From positions 3,768,501 to 3,832,500 of the forward strand of contig OW051470.1 of assembly GCA_932521025.1 (NCBI GenBank): DNA of 64,000 bases. Reading direction: 5' to 3'. Of the stretch, positions 25,456-41,100 are shown one piece after another (the stretch's first letter is position 1; every line of letters begins with the position of its first letter). The position numbers were made by a program, and so were the translations under genes. The DNA comes from Oscheius onirici. Taxonomy: Eukaryota; Nematoda; Chromadorea; Rhabditida; Rhabditidae. The notes under the pieces were generated by a model that saw nothing but the letters and a program-made list of their open reading frames with translations, was not told the DNA's origin and made no database searches.

Positions 25456-27372
25456 ATGGTTCTACCTATCGTTGTTCCCTCCGACTACGAAAAAAATTCG
25501 AACGTGAGCCACGATGGACAGCAGTGCTCAATCCCGACAAACTTCAAGTTAGCTACATCTTTTTGTATAGATCGTTGTTCTTCAGGTTTTCGTATGGGAC
25601 TGCTGGATTTCGATCGAAGGCGGAGCAATTGACTTTTATTGCTTTCCGCGTAGGATACCTGGCTAGTCTTCGTGCTAGGTGGATTCATTTACACATTGCC
25701 TTCAACCTCAATTTAGACAGCTGAACAAATGTATTGGCGTCATGATCACGGCCTCTCATAACCCAGCTTGCGACAATGGCATCAAAGTTGTCGACCCCAT
25801 GGGAGAGATGCTTGCTGCTGAATGGGAGGTTAGCTCCATTTGTTGAAACATCTGATAGATATTCTTTCAGAAGCTGGCAACCGACCTTGTGAATGAGCCT
25901 GATGAACAGTTCCCGAATGCTGTCAGAAATCTTGAAAAGCAGATTCTCTTCCCGCAAGACAGCAGTTCGGCGCAAATCGTCTGTGCTGTCGACACGCGAA
26001 TAAGTGGACCACATCTCCGCAAGGCGATTCAAGCTGGTGCATCTCTTCTTTCTTCGAGCGGTCTCGGTATCAAGGTTGTGGATCACGGTCAGAGTTTCTT
26101 TGTGTTCGCTATAAAATATCTGGCAGGTATTCTGACTACTCCTCAGCTTCATTATATTGTTCGCTGTGTCAATGATTTATCTTTCGGGACACCTACAGAA
26201 GATGGGTACTATGCCAAGCTTAGTAAAGCCTACAACGAGTTGCTCAATATCACTCCGGTACGAAGTTCTGTTGATTTTAAAATTATTTCTGTTCCAGAAT
26301 GTTCACACATCTTCGCTAGTCCTTGATTGTGCAAATGGTGTTGGCGCTCCCGCGATGCATAAACTGTTGAAGTACCTCGAGGAAAACTCTCTTAGCATCA
26401 CTTTCGCCAATGAGAGCGGCGAACTGAATCACGACTGTGGCGCGGACTTTGTTAAAATCTCCCAAAGCTTGCCAAAAAATCTCACAAACGTGGACTGCAC
26501 TCAAAAATGTGCTTCTTTTGACGGTGATGCCGATCGTCTGGTCTATTTCCGACGAGCCAATATAAGTAAAACCAGCTTGAATTTGCTCGATGGAGACAAA
26601 ATAGCTGTCCTGCTCACAAAATACATCAAGGAACAAATGGATGTGGCTGGGTTGGCCGACCAGCTTTCAATCGGCATTGTACAGACCGCATATGCCAATG
26701 GAGCCTCGACCAAATTCATCAGGGAACATGTGGTAAGTGTTTCATCATGTTCCTTCCATATTAGTTTCAGCATGTTGAACCGACTTGTGTGCCCACAGGA
26801 GTGAAGCATCTTCATCATGAAGCTTGTAAATACGACATCGGTGTCTACTTCGAAGCCAACGGTCATGGAACTGTGACATTCAGCGACAAGTTCAAGTCTC
26901 TGATCAAGGAAGATTCCTCTAATGATAGCATTCGTCGGCTCTATCTCCTCTCGCATGTTATCAACGAAGTCGTCGGAGATGCTTTGGCCGACATGCTGGC
27001 AGTCGAATTGGTTCTTCGTCATTACAATTGGACAATTCAGGACTGGGAGGAGCAGCTCTATCAGGATATTCCAAATGTTCAAGTCAAAGTTCCAGTTCGT
27101 GTCTAATTATACTTTCAAATACATCTAATTTTCAGGTTGCTGATCGCAGCATCTTCAAGACAAACTGGGCTGAAACACAGCTCCTCGAGCCAAAGAATTT
27201 TCAAGAAAAGATCGACGAAACTGTCCTTGAAGCCAACGCCATTCGTTCTTTTGTTCGTCCCAGTGGTACCGAGAATATCGTCCGTGTCTATGTTGAAGCT
27301 ACAACGATGGAGCTAGCCAAGTCGCTAGGAGAAGACATCGCTAATCTTGTACGCAGTGTATCCCCTCAGTAG
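25456..27372 (+). CDS. PGM3: Phosphoacetylglucosamine mutase
   Basis: Converts GlcNAc-6-phosphate to GlcNAc-1-phosphate for UDP-GlcNAc synthesis, needed for glycans and chitin. ATG 25456 ([16 protein letters not shown]) is preceded by TTTTTCACAG, and exon 1 (25456-25547) joins in phase to [14 protein letters not shown]. The active-site phosphoserine loop is [20 protein letters not shown]. The metal-binding loop is [14 protein letters not shown], the sugar-binding loop is [16 protein letters not shown], and the phosphate-binding loop is [19 protein letters not shown] near the C terminus. Introns are short throughout. The stop is at 27370-27372. It follows rpl-3 on the same strand after 414 bases, a longer gap than typical operon junctions. 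Confidence 0.95.
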
Positions 27373-27494
27373 TTTGTAAATTGTCATATCTTCTTCACTT
27401 ATCTGTGATATTTTACTTTTCCGCATTTCCGCAAGTGAACAAATTTTTACAAACGATAGTTTATTCTGACTGTCAATGATTTTACCCTATTCAA

Positions 27495-28256
27495 CTAGGC
27501 TTCATCCGTGCTCTTCTGGGTCGCTTGGACGCTTTTTGAACTTTTCTCCATAGAAGGCGATGTAGACGGGTCTTTGATCGGCGTCTTGCTGTTCTTTTCT
27601 TTCTTCTTTTCCGTTTTGCTTTCTTTTCTCTTACCTTTCTCTTCTGTTTTGCCCTTGACTGTCTTGCTCGACATCTGTGTCTTCTGTTCTTCCGCTTTCG
27701 TCAGCTTTTTTGACGGCTTTTTTGGCTCCTTCTTGGGTTTTTGTTCTTTAGTCTTTTCCTGTGGACGTTTTTTCGATTTCCGTTCCAACGGGGACTTGGA
27801 ACCTCTCGAAACTTTGACATCGATCCAGTGCATCGAAGCTCGGCGTTCCACTTCGGTAGTTCCATCAACTGGGTCCTTCTTTTCGCGAACCTTCTCCGAG
27901 TCACCGAAAGCTTTATACATCTGTTCCCGCTCTGACAACGGCAGAGACACGTCTTCGGCATAGCGAACCTCTTGAAGAGAAGTGAGGAAAGACAGCCAAG
28001 CCTTGTTCTTATCCTTGCCTGCAGGCTCCGAATTCATCTCGAAGTTTCCAATGTCGAATTGGGAGATGTTGTTGAGGATCGGAGTTGGGATCAGCATCTG
28101 CAGAGCGTCATCGAGAAGAGCCAATATCCGACTTTCCAACTCGTCAATGTCGCGTTGTGTCTCCAACACCACGTAGTAGTTCCAAGCGACGAATCCTACC
28201 GTCAGTCCAAGGATGATCGACGAGGTTATGGAGATCCAGAGAAGCACGTCGTCCAT
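27495..28256 (-). CDS. Single-pass membrane protein with Lys/Glu-rich tail, unknown function
   Basis: A single exon of 253 residues. Residues 5-30 form one hydrophobic segment (LLWISITSSIILGLTVGFV), followed by a helix with QRDIDELESRILALLDDALQ. Residues 85-150 are the most protein-like part (AWLSFLTSLQEVRYAEDVSL, HWIDVKVSRGSKSPLERK). The last 100 residues are low-complexity lysine, glutamate and serine, ending KSVQATQKSTDEA. It would be a type II or III anchored protein with a highly charged tail. I do not recognise the family; it may be nematode-specific. Convergent with PGM3 (stops 122 bases apart). The start codon context and long uninterrupted frame favour a real gene. Confidence 0.7.
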   Translation of the reverse strand: MDDVLLWISITSSIILGLTVGFVAWNYYVVLETQRDIDELESRILALLDDALQMLIPTPILNNISQFDIGNFEMNSEPAGKDKNKAWLSFLTSLQEVRYAEDVSLPLSEREQMYKAFGDSEKVREKKDPVDGTTEVERRASMHWIDVKVSRGSKSPLERKSKKRPQEKTKEQKPKKEPKKPSKKLTKAEEQKTQMSSKTVKGKTEEKGKRKESKTEKKKEKNSKTPIKDPSTSPSMEKSSKSVQATQKSTDEA

Positions 28257-28344
28257 CTGCAGTTGCAGGACAGCTAGTGATCTAATTAAGCAGTCTTTCA
28301 GTATGATCGTTTGACATGTTGTAACTGATTGTGAGTGATTTTTT

Positions 28345-28687
28345 TCAGAGACAAGGATAGCACCGCCTTTCCAGGGCTAGAGATTGTATTCTCCTATAAC
28401 TTCTTTCTCGGACCCTCAGTTCCAGTTTCCCTTTCATTTTTCCATTGTCACTCTGCTTCAGTCACCCCCTGTCTCTCCAAAGGAACATAAGAACCCTTCG
28501 CGTACTTGCTTTTCCTGTTTCGACTTGTTACAAACAACTTCTTCGGATCTTCACAAATCTTCCCTCCTTAAAAAAGGGTTTATTCGCGTTGATCTACGGT
28601 GGTTCCCATGTGCGAAAGTACGTCTCCCCTCCTTATCCTCAATAAAAGCTTCAGACACACAGATGCGCGAGAGCAATTTAAAGTGGA
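28345..28687 (+). repeat. Dispersed repeat family B, first unit of a tandem pair
   Basis: Begins GACAAGGATAGCACCGCCTT.TCCAGGGCTA and ends CTCCCCTCCTTATCCTCAAT, AAAGCTTCAGACACACAGA, then GCGAGAGCAATTTAAAGTGGA. The same start and end blocks recur at 28685-29140, 37390-37745 and, inverted, 61345-61600. No conserved coding frame. Confidence 0.75.
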
Positions 28688-29140
28688 CAAGGTTGGCAAC
28701 GCTCTTCCAGGGCTAAAGTATAAATTCATGACTTCGCTCTGTCACGGAGCCCTAGTCGTGGTTACCCTTTCATTCCTCCTTTGTTACTCTCCTCCAGGCA
28801 CTCTCCCTGACCTTCCAAAGAAACTACCGAAATTATATTTGACTCTCCCTCCCAACTCCCTCCCAAACCTAATTTCAAAATGTAGGACCTGAACGGATCG
28901 CCCAGCCCGTTCCTAGCTTTAGTGAGTCTCAGTCTTACTGTCCCTGCCCTTCTTCCCTTGTCACTCTGTTCCAATCACTGTCCCTCCAAAGAAACTATCA
29001 AAGTCGTTAGAAAACTTCCCGCACTTGCTTGTCCTGTCGCGACTTGTTAAAAACTAATTTGCACATAAAGCTCCCCTCCTTATCCTCAATTAGAGCTTCA
29101 GACAGACACAGACGCGAGAGCATTTTTAAGTGGATACTCA
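28685..29140 (+). repeat. Dispersed repeat family B, second unit of a tandem pair
   Basis: Starts exactly where the first unit ends (AAGTGGACAAGGTTGGCAAC) and closes with CCTTATCCTCAATTAGAGCT, TCAGACAGACACAGACGCGA and GAGCATTTTTAAGTGGAT. It is the closest match to the copy at 37390-37745. Confidence 0.75.
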
Positions 29141-29521
29141 AAAGTTGACTTTTTTATGAAAAGAATGATAGACTTTGTTTCCTTTTCGATTTTATTAGAT
29201 AAAGTTTGACCTCCTGCTCAATTTTCGCTCCCATGTTTTGCCGCCGGATTCAAAAGGGTTAATTGACCAAAATATTTAGCAGTCCTTCTTTAGCAGTTTG
29301 TGAAGAAGTTGCTAGTCTTTTTTATCTGTCCAAAGAGACCTTCTTTTCCCGCGTTTGGAAACGCGCGCTAATGATAAAGTGCGCGAAAAACGTATCTTCG
29401 AACTCCAGCCTTTCTTTCATTTCCCAGCTGCAAGTTTCTAAATTACTCAACTCGTATTTTTTTTCATTTTATTTCAAAACTCAAGTATTAAGTTATAGGT
29501 TCCTGTCACAATATTGTAAAG

Positions 29522-32258
<2,737 letters not shown>

Positions 32259-32336
32259 TTCCTGTGTATTCGATCTCATTTAAATCTGTATCATTCATTT
32301 ACTGCTTATTTTATAAACTGGTTCGTCTACTACCAA

Positions 32337-33326
32337 CTTGAGTACTAACCAAAACTCATAATCATTGAATTGCCAGCTCGGCTTTTTCCAGGCAGGGATG
32401 GCAAACCTGGCCGCCCGGCCAGGCCAGGTTGTAACCGGCGCGCCAACCTGGCCTGACCGGCCAGGCCAGATTAGCTTGTAAACAGCGCGCCGAACCTGGC
32501 CCAACCTGGTCAGGTTTGGCGGCTAGAATCGCGGCGGGTTACTGTAGTAAATCGATAAAACTCGATTTTTCTCTAGTTTTCTTATTTTATTGTCGACTTG
32601 ATACCGTGTTGCAACGAAAAAAAAAGAAAAAAATAACATCTAGTACAAGAATCTAGGGTTGGGCCAGGTTCAGCGCGCTGTTTACAAGCTAACCTGGCCT
32701 GGCTCAACCTGGCGCGACTTTTTCGGCCAGGTTTGCCATCCCTGTTCCAGGTCAGGTAAGGTGTTTCTACTTTTCCACAAAATGTCAACACTTGCTCAAC
32801 GTTGTAGAGGTATTTTTTTGGATTGGCGACTGAGTCCTTCAAAAACTAGCATCAGGTTGCACCTATGATCTCTTCTCATTCTATCGCTGGTCCAATAAGC
32901 GTTCTCTTCCTTGCACGCTTTCCAATATCGCCCTAACACTTGTACTGAGGTTTCCGTCTTGACCAGCACCGAAAATTGCCAAAGTGAACGCGACCCAGGA
33001 CCATTGCTGTCTGAAAACAAAGGGAGACGACTCTGTAAAGTATTCTTGTTCCAATTTTTGAAGAACTCAGTCACCAATCTCCAAAACACCTCTACAACTC
33101 CAGTACCGGAGAGAACTTTACCTAAACCCGAATCGGCCCTCAGGCGGAAGACTGAAGCGTTCGGATCAAGGGAGCTCGGAACTAGCCCAGATTCTAGTCA
33201 AAAGTGCAAAAAGAAAGATTTGAGCAAAAGTGTTGACATTTTGTGGAAAAGTAGAAAGACCTGACCTGACTTGGAAAAATACGAGTTGACAACTCAATGA
33301 TTTCGAGTTTTGGCTAGTACTCAAGT
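32337..33326. mobile_element. Foldback transposon with about 120-base inverted ends, interrupted by a MITE
   Basis: ACTTGAGTACTAACCAAAAC at 32337 is mirrored at 33307-33326. The inverted arms continue through TCAATGATT..GAGTTTTGG, TTTTTCCA, and TACTTTTCCACAAAATGTCA (32770-32789 against 33228-33247). The inner region is about 32805-33215. The left arm is split by a second element at 32393-32744; removing it restores the arm symmetry. No transposase seen. Confidence 0.75.
32393..32744. mobile_element. hAT-like MITE with 7-base target duplication
   Basis: It has terminal inverted repeats CAGGGATGGCAAACCTGGC at 32393 and the exact complement ending at 32744. Further inner inverted blocks include GCTTGTAAACAGCGCGC. 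It is flanked by direct repeats TTCCAGG at 32386-32392 and 32745-32751. CAGGG...CCCTG ends are typical of hAT elements, which usually duplicate 8 bases; 7 are seen here. No open frame for a transposase, so it is non-autonomous. Confidence 0.8.
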
Positions 33327-33535
33327 AGGATAAAAGTTGACAACTCTTGGCAAGTTTTGCTGTTACAGATGATTTTTGAGACGACAAACCCTGGCTTGTG
33401 CGAGCTAGAAAACTATCTTGCTATCTACAGGCTAGGAGATACACCGACTGAATACTTTTGATCGGGTGGTGAGCACAAAGTCTTTGTTTCTAGTCTCTCG
33501 TCTAGCTATCACATTTCACTATCTCCATCTAAACT

Positions 33536-34510
33536 ATGTGGATGCTACTGTGTCTAGCGTTTGCAGTTCCCTCCTATTCTCTTAATCCATGTAAAACTGA
33601 TCCAAACGCTTGCGTCCCTCTCGAAGATTTTGAGGTAAGTCATCACGAAGTGAGATACTTTTGGCTTCATAGGTCAACTGTACCTGTATTCTGACACAAG
33701 GCCAGCCCTTCAACGCTTCTGACAGCGTCTATATGTTTTTTCTTGGTCATCAAATCCCTCTGCGTCTTTTTCGACAAGTTTCTATTTGACCACATTTTTA
33801 CCTAAACTGCTTGAAGATTGAGATGCCTCAACTGTTTCGAACGAAGCTGAAGCAACGACTTCCGTCGCCTCTCAATTTTGATCCTTCTCTCGAATTCCCG
33901 GAGACGATAGCTAGAAGCTTTCACGTAGAAGAAGACATGGCCCTTTTTGTCATAAATTCAAGCTTTACCGAGAGCATACTTTCATTACTGTCAAACAATA
34001 GCGTTTTATCGCGATCAAATAAAATGACGAACTGATTTCAGATATTGAAAACGGTCGAAGCGAATAACTTTTCTAGATGGTGTTCGGAAGGAGAATGTAA
34101 CATAGTGTTAGACGAAACGATGCTACACAATGTGACGGCTGGTATGAAAACAGGAGCAAAAACGAATTTTTCTAGGAGTTTACATACACGCGGCTGATAT
34201 CCTGCAAGTTGTGGAGTTGATGGGAACATCGGTAATTGCAGCATCGTCAATAAAAGCAGAGTTTAATCTTCCACAGGTCCAGTCGAGAATCTGTGAAACC
34301 AAGTGCACAAAATACCAACCAGGAGATGCATCCATGTGTCGGAAACACTGCACTCAAAGGTAAAGATCGCCTTTATGGCTGTCTAGAAGTTTCAGGATGC
34401 GATACGATAATATCTCGGTGGTTGGACAGATAAAACGAGACTTCCAAATGTTTGTAAGAGGTGCGGCAGCGAAGAACCTCAGGGACAAGTACTACAGATA
34501 TCTCAAGTGA
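33536..34510 (+). CDS. Predicted secreted cysteine-containing protein, unknown function
   Basis: About 249 residues from seven in-frame exons (starting 33536-33634, 33673-33777, 33817 onward; last exon ends at 34510). The N terminus MWMLLCLAFAVPSYSLN is a clear signal peptide with a probable cleavage after S-Y-S. The mature part starts with closely spaced cysteines (NPCKTDPNACVPLEDF, VNCTCILTQG) and ends with a second cluster (RICETKCTKYQPGDASMCRK, HCTQR). Several N-x-S/T sequons (NCT, NAS, NSS, NNS, NFS, NVT, NIS) fit secretion and glycosylation. No membrane segment after the signal peptide. I do not recognise the family. It lies between mcm-5 plus inserted transposons and the convergent gsp-2. 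Confidence 0.75.
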
Positions 34511-34786
34511 TGTCTCGTGTTTTCATCATCAATCATAATAACAATGAACATTATTAAAGTCTGATGTTCAATGAATCAAAAAGGGGCAAACATAATTTAC
34601 GCTTGTGGAATAAGAGGGACACAACTCCCGGCGAGAACTAGTGTCAGAACTAGTTGTAAGTAAAAGCTTAGACCAACGTGAGAACGGATGATAAAGTCTA
34701 CTGTGAGGAATTTCATCAAAGCTTAGAAGAAGAGACAAAAGGGGACGACAATACTCACGCATGAATGTATATGTACAGTAGGTTTT

Positions 34787-36053
<1,267 letters not shown>

Positions 36054-38198
36054 CTATTGGTTACCCAAGTTGGTCCGGCTGCAAATGAACAGGTTATTAA
36101 AACTAAGAAAAATGTATAGCAGAGTATCAAAATCGATAGTTTTTTTTAAATTAGAAAGCGGTGATAATCAACATGACTGGTCGAATTGATTGCATTGTTT
36201 CTGGTAACCAATATCTTGTTTCTACCGATTTATTCCATAGCCCAGAAAACGAAAAGCTGACAAAAGTGGGCAACAGTGCGGTAGGAACTTTTTAAAAATG
36301 GTCCCAAAATGGCGTCATAACATTTCGACAAAATGGCGAACGCGAGCATGCTGCGCGGCGGGAGATCCTAAGCCCAGGTCCCGCAACGAAAACGCTCGGT
36401 CAAGATACGGTACCAAAGAGCGGAAACCGAAAAATGATGAGGACGAGAATTGCACGCAGTTTTCTGGTGAGAGCTCACAGCAAGCTTTGTAAGGAGTACG
36501 TTCATCTTGTTGGTGCAAAACGAAACCCTCAAAAAGAGATTTCGTTCCCGTCTTCACCAAAGGATACCACAACATTTGATCGAGTTTTCTCCTTTTCTAG
36601 AATCCAAGTTTCAAGTTTATTCGCTGTATCAAGTCTATATTCGACAAGAGCGGCTCTTCGGACAGACCATGGCGGTGCTATAAATCCCTCGGAGAGTGGA
36701 ACAGTACCTCTCGCGCTTGTTCAGGGCGTCGTCGAGAGAGGGTTGATCTACGCGTTCCCAGGCGTGTTTCGTAGATGAAGAGTACGATCTGAGCTTCTTC
36801 AGTGCTAGGTGGATCGTGTCCGCTATTGCAACGACTGGTGGTAGAGTAGAACTGCTGTGATTCCGTCCTCTTGGGAAGAGTAGAACGTCTAGTGCAGAAG
36901 ACGAGACGATATTTGATAGCAATTCTGTTCCGGTAGAGCAATATTGAAATCCAACAGTCCGAGTCGAAAGCAATTAGCGAAACTTTCTAGAATTGGCTAC
37001 TAGTAAAAAAAACTGGTGTTTCTGTTACTTTACAAGGTTTGTTTGTCTCTCAATTGACAACCCTTGGTCCCGACGCGACAGGCACCCTCGCGACAAAAAG
37101 CATTGCAGATCAGCTGATGGCTGGAATGGCAATACTTGTAGACATCTAGGCACATGTTTCACGATTATGTGGGTCTTTTCCGCATGTTTTGAGGCTTCGG
37201 GTGTTAGTATAGTAGCAGTACTAGACATCTATAAACAAAACTCCTCTCTCAGTCCTGTTCCCAGAAAGTTTTATCCAAAAGTCAATAAACTGTAAACAGT
37301 AATAAGAATATATTGTATTCACGGGTTCTCCCATTTTCCATCCAAACAATGGTAAAAAATCAGTTGGACAATATACTCCTCACCTTTTCCGCCTACAAGG
37401 TTGGCAACGCCCTTTCAGGGCTAAAGTAGAAATTCATGACTTCGCTTTGCCCTAGTGTGATAACGGACTTCCTCCTTTGTTACTCTCCTTCAGTCACTCT
37501 CCCTAACACTACAAAAAAGCTCCTTCCCAAGCCTAATTTCAAAATATTGGACCTGAACGGGTCGCCCGGCCTGTTCCTAGCTTTAGTGAGTATCAGTCCT
37601 ACTGTCCCTTCCCTTCTCCCTTGTCACTCTGTTCCTGTCACACAGTAGTGACTTGTTAAAAACTAATTTGCGCACAAAGCTCCCCTCCTTATCCTCAATT
37701 AGGGCTTCAGACACACAGAGACGCGAGAGCATTTTTAAGTGGATCGTTACTCACTTTTTTCCCTCTTGTTGTGAAATCCATTCAATGGGTGTGCCTGTCC
37801 CCAGAACGATCAAGTTTTTGTTTTCTTAGACAGTTCACAAACATCTTTCGTCTCCTGCCGTAGTGTTAAACTCTGACCCACATCATTGGTCATGTTTACC
37901 ACAAATAAACTCTTTTATGTTATTCTCAATTAATAGTTTCTAAAACTCTTAATGAGTAATCTAACACTTTGATAGTCTTTCTCTATTTACCCTGCTCACA
38001 AGGATGGTGTTTTGTTCATAGTACTGATTATTTCATGGTCTTATGCTTTTTGTTCAGCGATGAACGGGCGGGGTCACGTGCAGCTGTCACTGTGTCGCTT
38101 ATTCCTTTTACTCTTGTTCTGACTTATTTTCCTGTCTATCCATTCATGTTTTCCAAAACAATAACCCGCTTCAGGAGCAGAACTTCCTAGAAGGCGAG
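36054..38198. other. Large intergenic region between gsp-2 and BCAS3
   Basis: No well-supported gene. Upstream of gsp-2 there are two AAAATGGCG motifs (about 36304-36340). A minus-strand open frame of 112 residues at 36635-36973 contains protein-like stretches but no recognised domain and no splice partners. A family B repeat copy lies at 37390-37745. The remainder shows nothing clear. Confidence 0.5.
37390..37745 (+). repeat. Dispersed repeat family B, third copy
   Basis: Opens with ACAAGGTTGGCAACGC, CTTTCAGGGCTAAAGTA and AATTCATGACTTCGCT, and closes with CTCCCCTCCTTATCCTCAAT, then GACGCGAGAGCATTTTTAAG and TGGAT. Nearly parallel to 28685-29140 but about 100 bases shorter inside. Confidence 0.75.
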
Positions 38199-41100
38199 AT
38201 GCCTCCCAGTGTAGCCAATACGACGTCCGGAAAAAAGAACAAGAAGAACAAGAGCAATGTGCAGCAGGTTCAGCCACAGCAGCAAAAGGATCTGGCACTA
38301 GAAACGTCACAGATTTCAGATTCAGAGAAACGGAATGAAGATAGGATAGTTGTAGATAGTGTGAAGGGTCAGTTGAACTGGAGAACTGAACAAGAAGACA
38401 GACTCAGATGAATTAGAAGATGTTCCATTGATCGATGCCTCTCCTCCGATGCCTCCTCCTCGACTGGGACGAACATCCACAACTGTTCCACCTCCAACAG
38501 CACCAGCCACTCGAATTCCGGCTGCTTTTTCCCCGTCTCTTCCGACTGGTTCGGGAAAGCAGATGCGGGAAAAGACGCCGGTCATTGCTTACAACAAGGG
38601 ACAGATAGTCAAAACCACCCCAGTTCCGTGAGTTCTTGTGAGAATTGGTGAGAACGGATCGCATTGTAGTCAATCGTCTCTTGTGAATTCGATGGCCGAG
38701 TTTGTTCACGAGAACATCCAACAGTCATCGAGTCCCACTGTGCAGCCGGAGAAAATTGACTGGGTCCAGTTCTTTTCGCTAGATCGAGGCTGTGACAAAA
38801 AGTACGATGTCATCCTGATGGGACTCTGTCGCGGATTCCAAGTCTGGATCAAATATGTCAGTTTTCATAGTCGGTCCGAATAAATAAGAATCATTTCAGG
38901 AGAACGGAGACTTTGAAGAAGTCATGTCCGAAAGACAGGGACCAATCAAGTCGTTTGTCTTTCTCACTCCTGTAGATAGAATGACTGGACTGTGAGTTGG
39001 CCAATCTTTTTGAATCATACTCTCATCTTCAGGAAGGGCGAAAGGAATCCGCTGATAGCCTTTGTGGACGCTTTCAGTCATGTTCCAGATAGACAGTTCA
39101 GTACAGTTTCCGTAGTAGATCTTCTCTCGAAAAAGGTAAAGTATTCATGGTTATTCCTTACAGAACAATGTTCAGGTCAGTAGATTACCGTCTGCTTCCG
39201 AATCTTTCGAAGAAGCCGTCACGGGTCTTTGTGCTTCTGATAGGTTTGCATTCTAATTGACTCTCTTTCATGTTCTCAATAGGTACCTCATTGTTGGGCT
39301 GACCTCTCGAATCATCGTCTACGACACGACAAAATTGACTAAAGTTGCCTCGTTCCGAATAGCCACGCCTCCGGAAGGTTCAGCGGCTGTCTGTTCCGTC
39401 AATCATGGTCTTCTGGCTTATGCGGACGACAATGTGAGTCTATCTAACTGATAAGTGCTATGAACATGTACAGTTGAATTCGGAGAAGCAGAGCTGTGGA
39501 GGATTAGAACCGGGACCAGAAGAGCCAGCAACTTATACGAGTCAGACGTTCAATATGTTCAAGGTAAGACTCTTTCCTTCCTTATAGAAAGCATATATTG
39601 AAGGCATTCACGAGTACTGTGAAGAACATTGGCGAGTCGGTCACAGGAAGCGGGGCAGCAAAGGGAAAAGACAGTCCTCAGGGAATTGTCACCATTGTTA
39701 ATCTGGACGAAGAGAAAGAGGTATTTTAAACATTTCGATTGAATATCAATGTATTTCAGGCGACCACGATGGCTCATTTCGTAGCCCATTACGATCCTCT
39801 CGCTCACATTTCCTGGTCTCCGGACGGTCGTCTCCTTCTCACCACCGATGCCAATGGCTGTTCCTATCACATATTTCTTCCGATGTCTCATCCTGCCTCA
39901 CCAAGTCTCAGTTCAGTTCAACATCTATATAGACTTCACAGAGGAAATACCGCTGCCAAGGTACTCTGGTTCAAAAACTCTTACCAGCCAATGTTTCAAG
40001 GTGTACTGTAGCTCTTTTACCATCGACTGTCGTTGGCTGGCAGTCGCTACCAACCACGGTACGACTCACATCTTCGCCATCAATCCCTACGGTGGAAAAC
40101 CGACAATGGCAACGCATGGGGACGATTTCACCAATAAGGAGTCGCGTTTCCTGAGATCAGCCGGGCTGACAGAGTCGAATGAAAACTTACCGTATGCTGC
40201 TCGTTCCCGTACTCACAGTGGACAAATGCAGGTCAACAAGTGAGTTGAGTGAGGAAGATGTATAATTGCTCTAATTCAGAGACCATCCAGCACTTAAACA
40301 GCGTATTCTGGCCAAATGTTCTGGAAACCCGAGGATTGGTCCTTTCAATCCGCCTCTCATGTTGACGGCAGTAAAGAAGATTCGTGATCCACGCATCAAC
40401 ACTGACAATTTGTCTGCCTGGGCAACTGATTTGAATCCAGTCGTCCTCTCTTCGAAGAAGAGTCGAGCAGTCGAGTTGTCACGAACTGCTCTGATGTTCT
40501 CGAATCGGCACATTGCCACCAGAGGAGCTTTTTCCCTGCTGATTGCTCGAGTTGACAATGGTATCTTCGAGTACGAACTGAAGCCAAGACCCAATCTGTG
40601 CGATAATCCGGAAAAAGCTCCCGAATTAGAGGTCATTTCCTCGTCCATGTGGGCTCTACAGAGAACGAAGAACAATCCGGATATTCCCCCTCCTCTTCAG
40701 CCCGGAAGTCCATTGGTCACATTCGAAAAGTCGCGAGAGAAGCCGCCTAAATCGCGTGAGGACTGGATTCCACAACTTGAGGTATTTATTCAAATATTCT
40801 CAAAAATTATCTTATTCAGATTGCGACCTATTCGGTTCCATCCCGCCGTCTGTGGCAAGGTCCGCAGTTTTCGTTCTTCATTTACAGTGAGGACACTCAG
40901 GAAGTCATGACACCATCCGACTCTCGTAGCAGCGTTGCCTCGATCAAATGTATTCCCATTGTGATTGGAGACAAGAGTATTGATCGAGATGAGTCAGTTG
41001 GTCAGTTGTATCACACAATCTTTCAATTGCAATTTGTTCAGGCGAAGCGACCAGAATCGAGTGTGGAAGTTGGGTCAGTCAGAACTCGTTGACTATGACA

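Noticed and set aside
36057..36076. GGTTACCCAAGTTGG, similar to the inside of the SL1 leader
   Set aside because: Lacks the SL1 5' half, the donor GT context and an Sm site, and is antisense to gsp-2; treated as coincidence.
36635..36973. Minus-strand open frame of 112 residues between gsp-2 and BCAS3
   Set aside because: No domain, no splice partners and overlapping alternative frames of similar length; not enough to call a gene.
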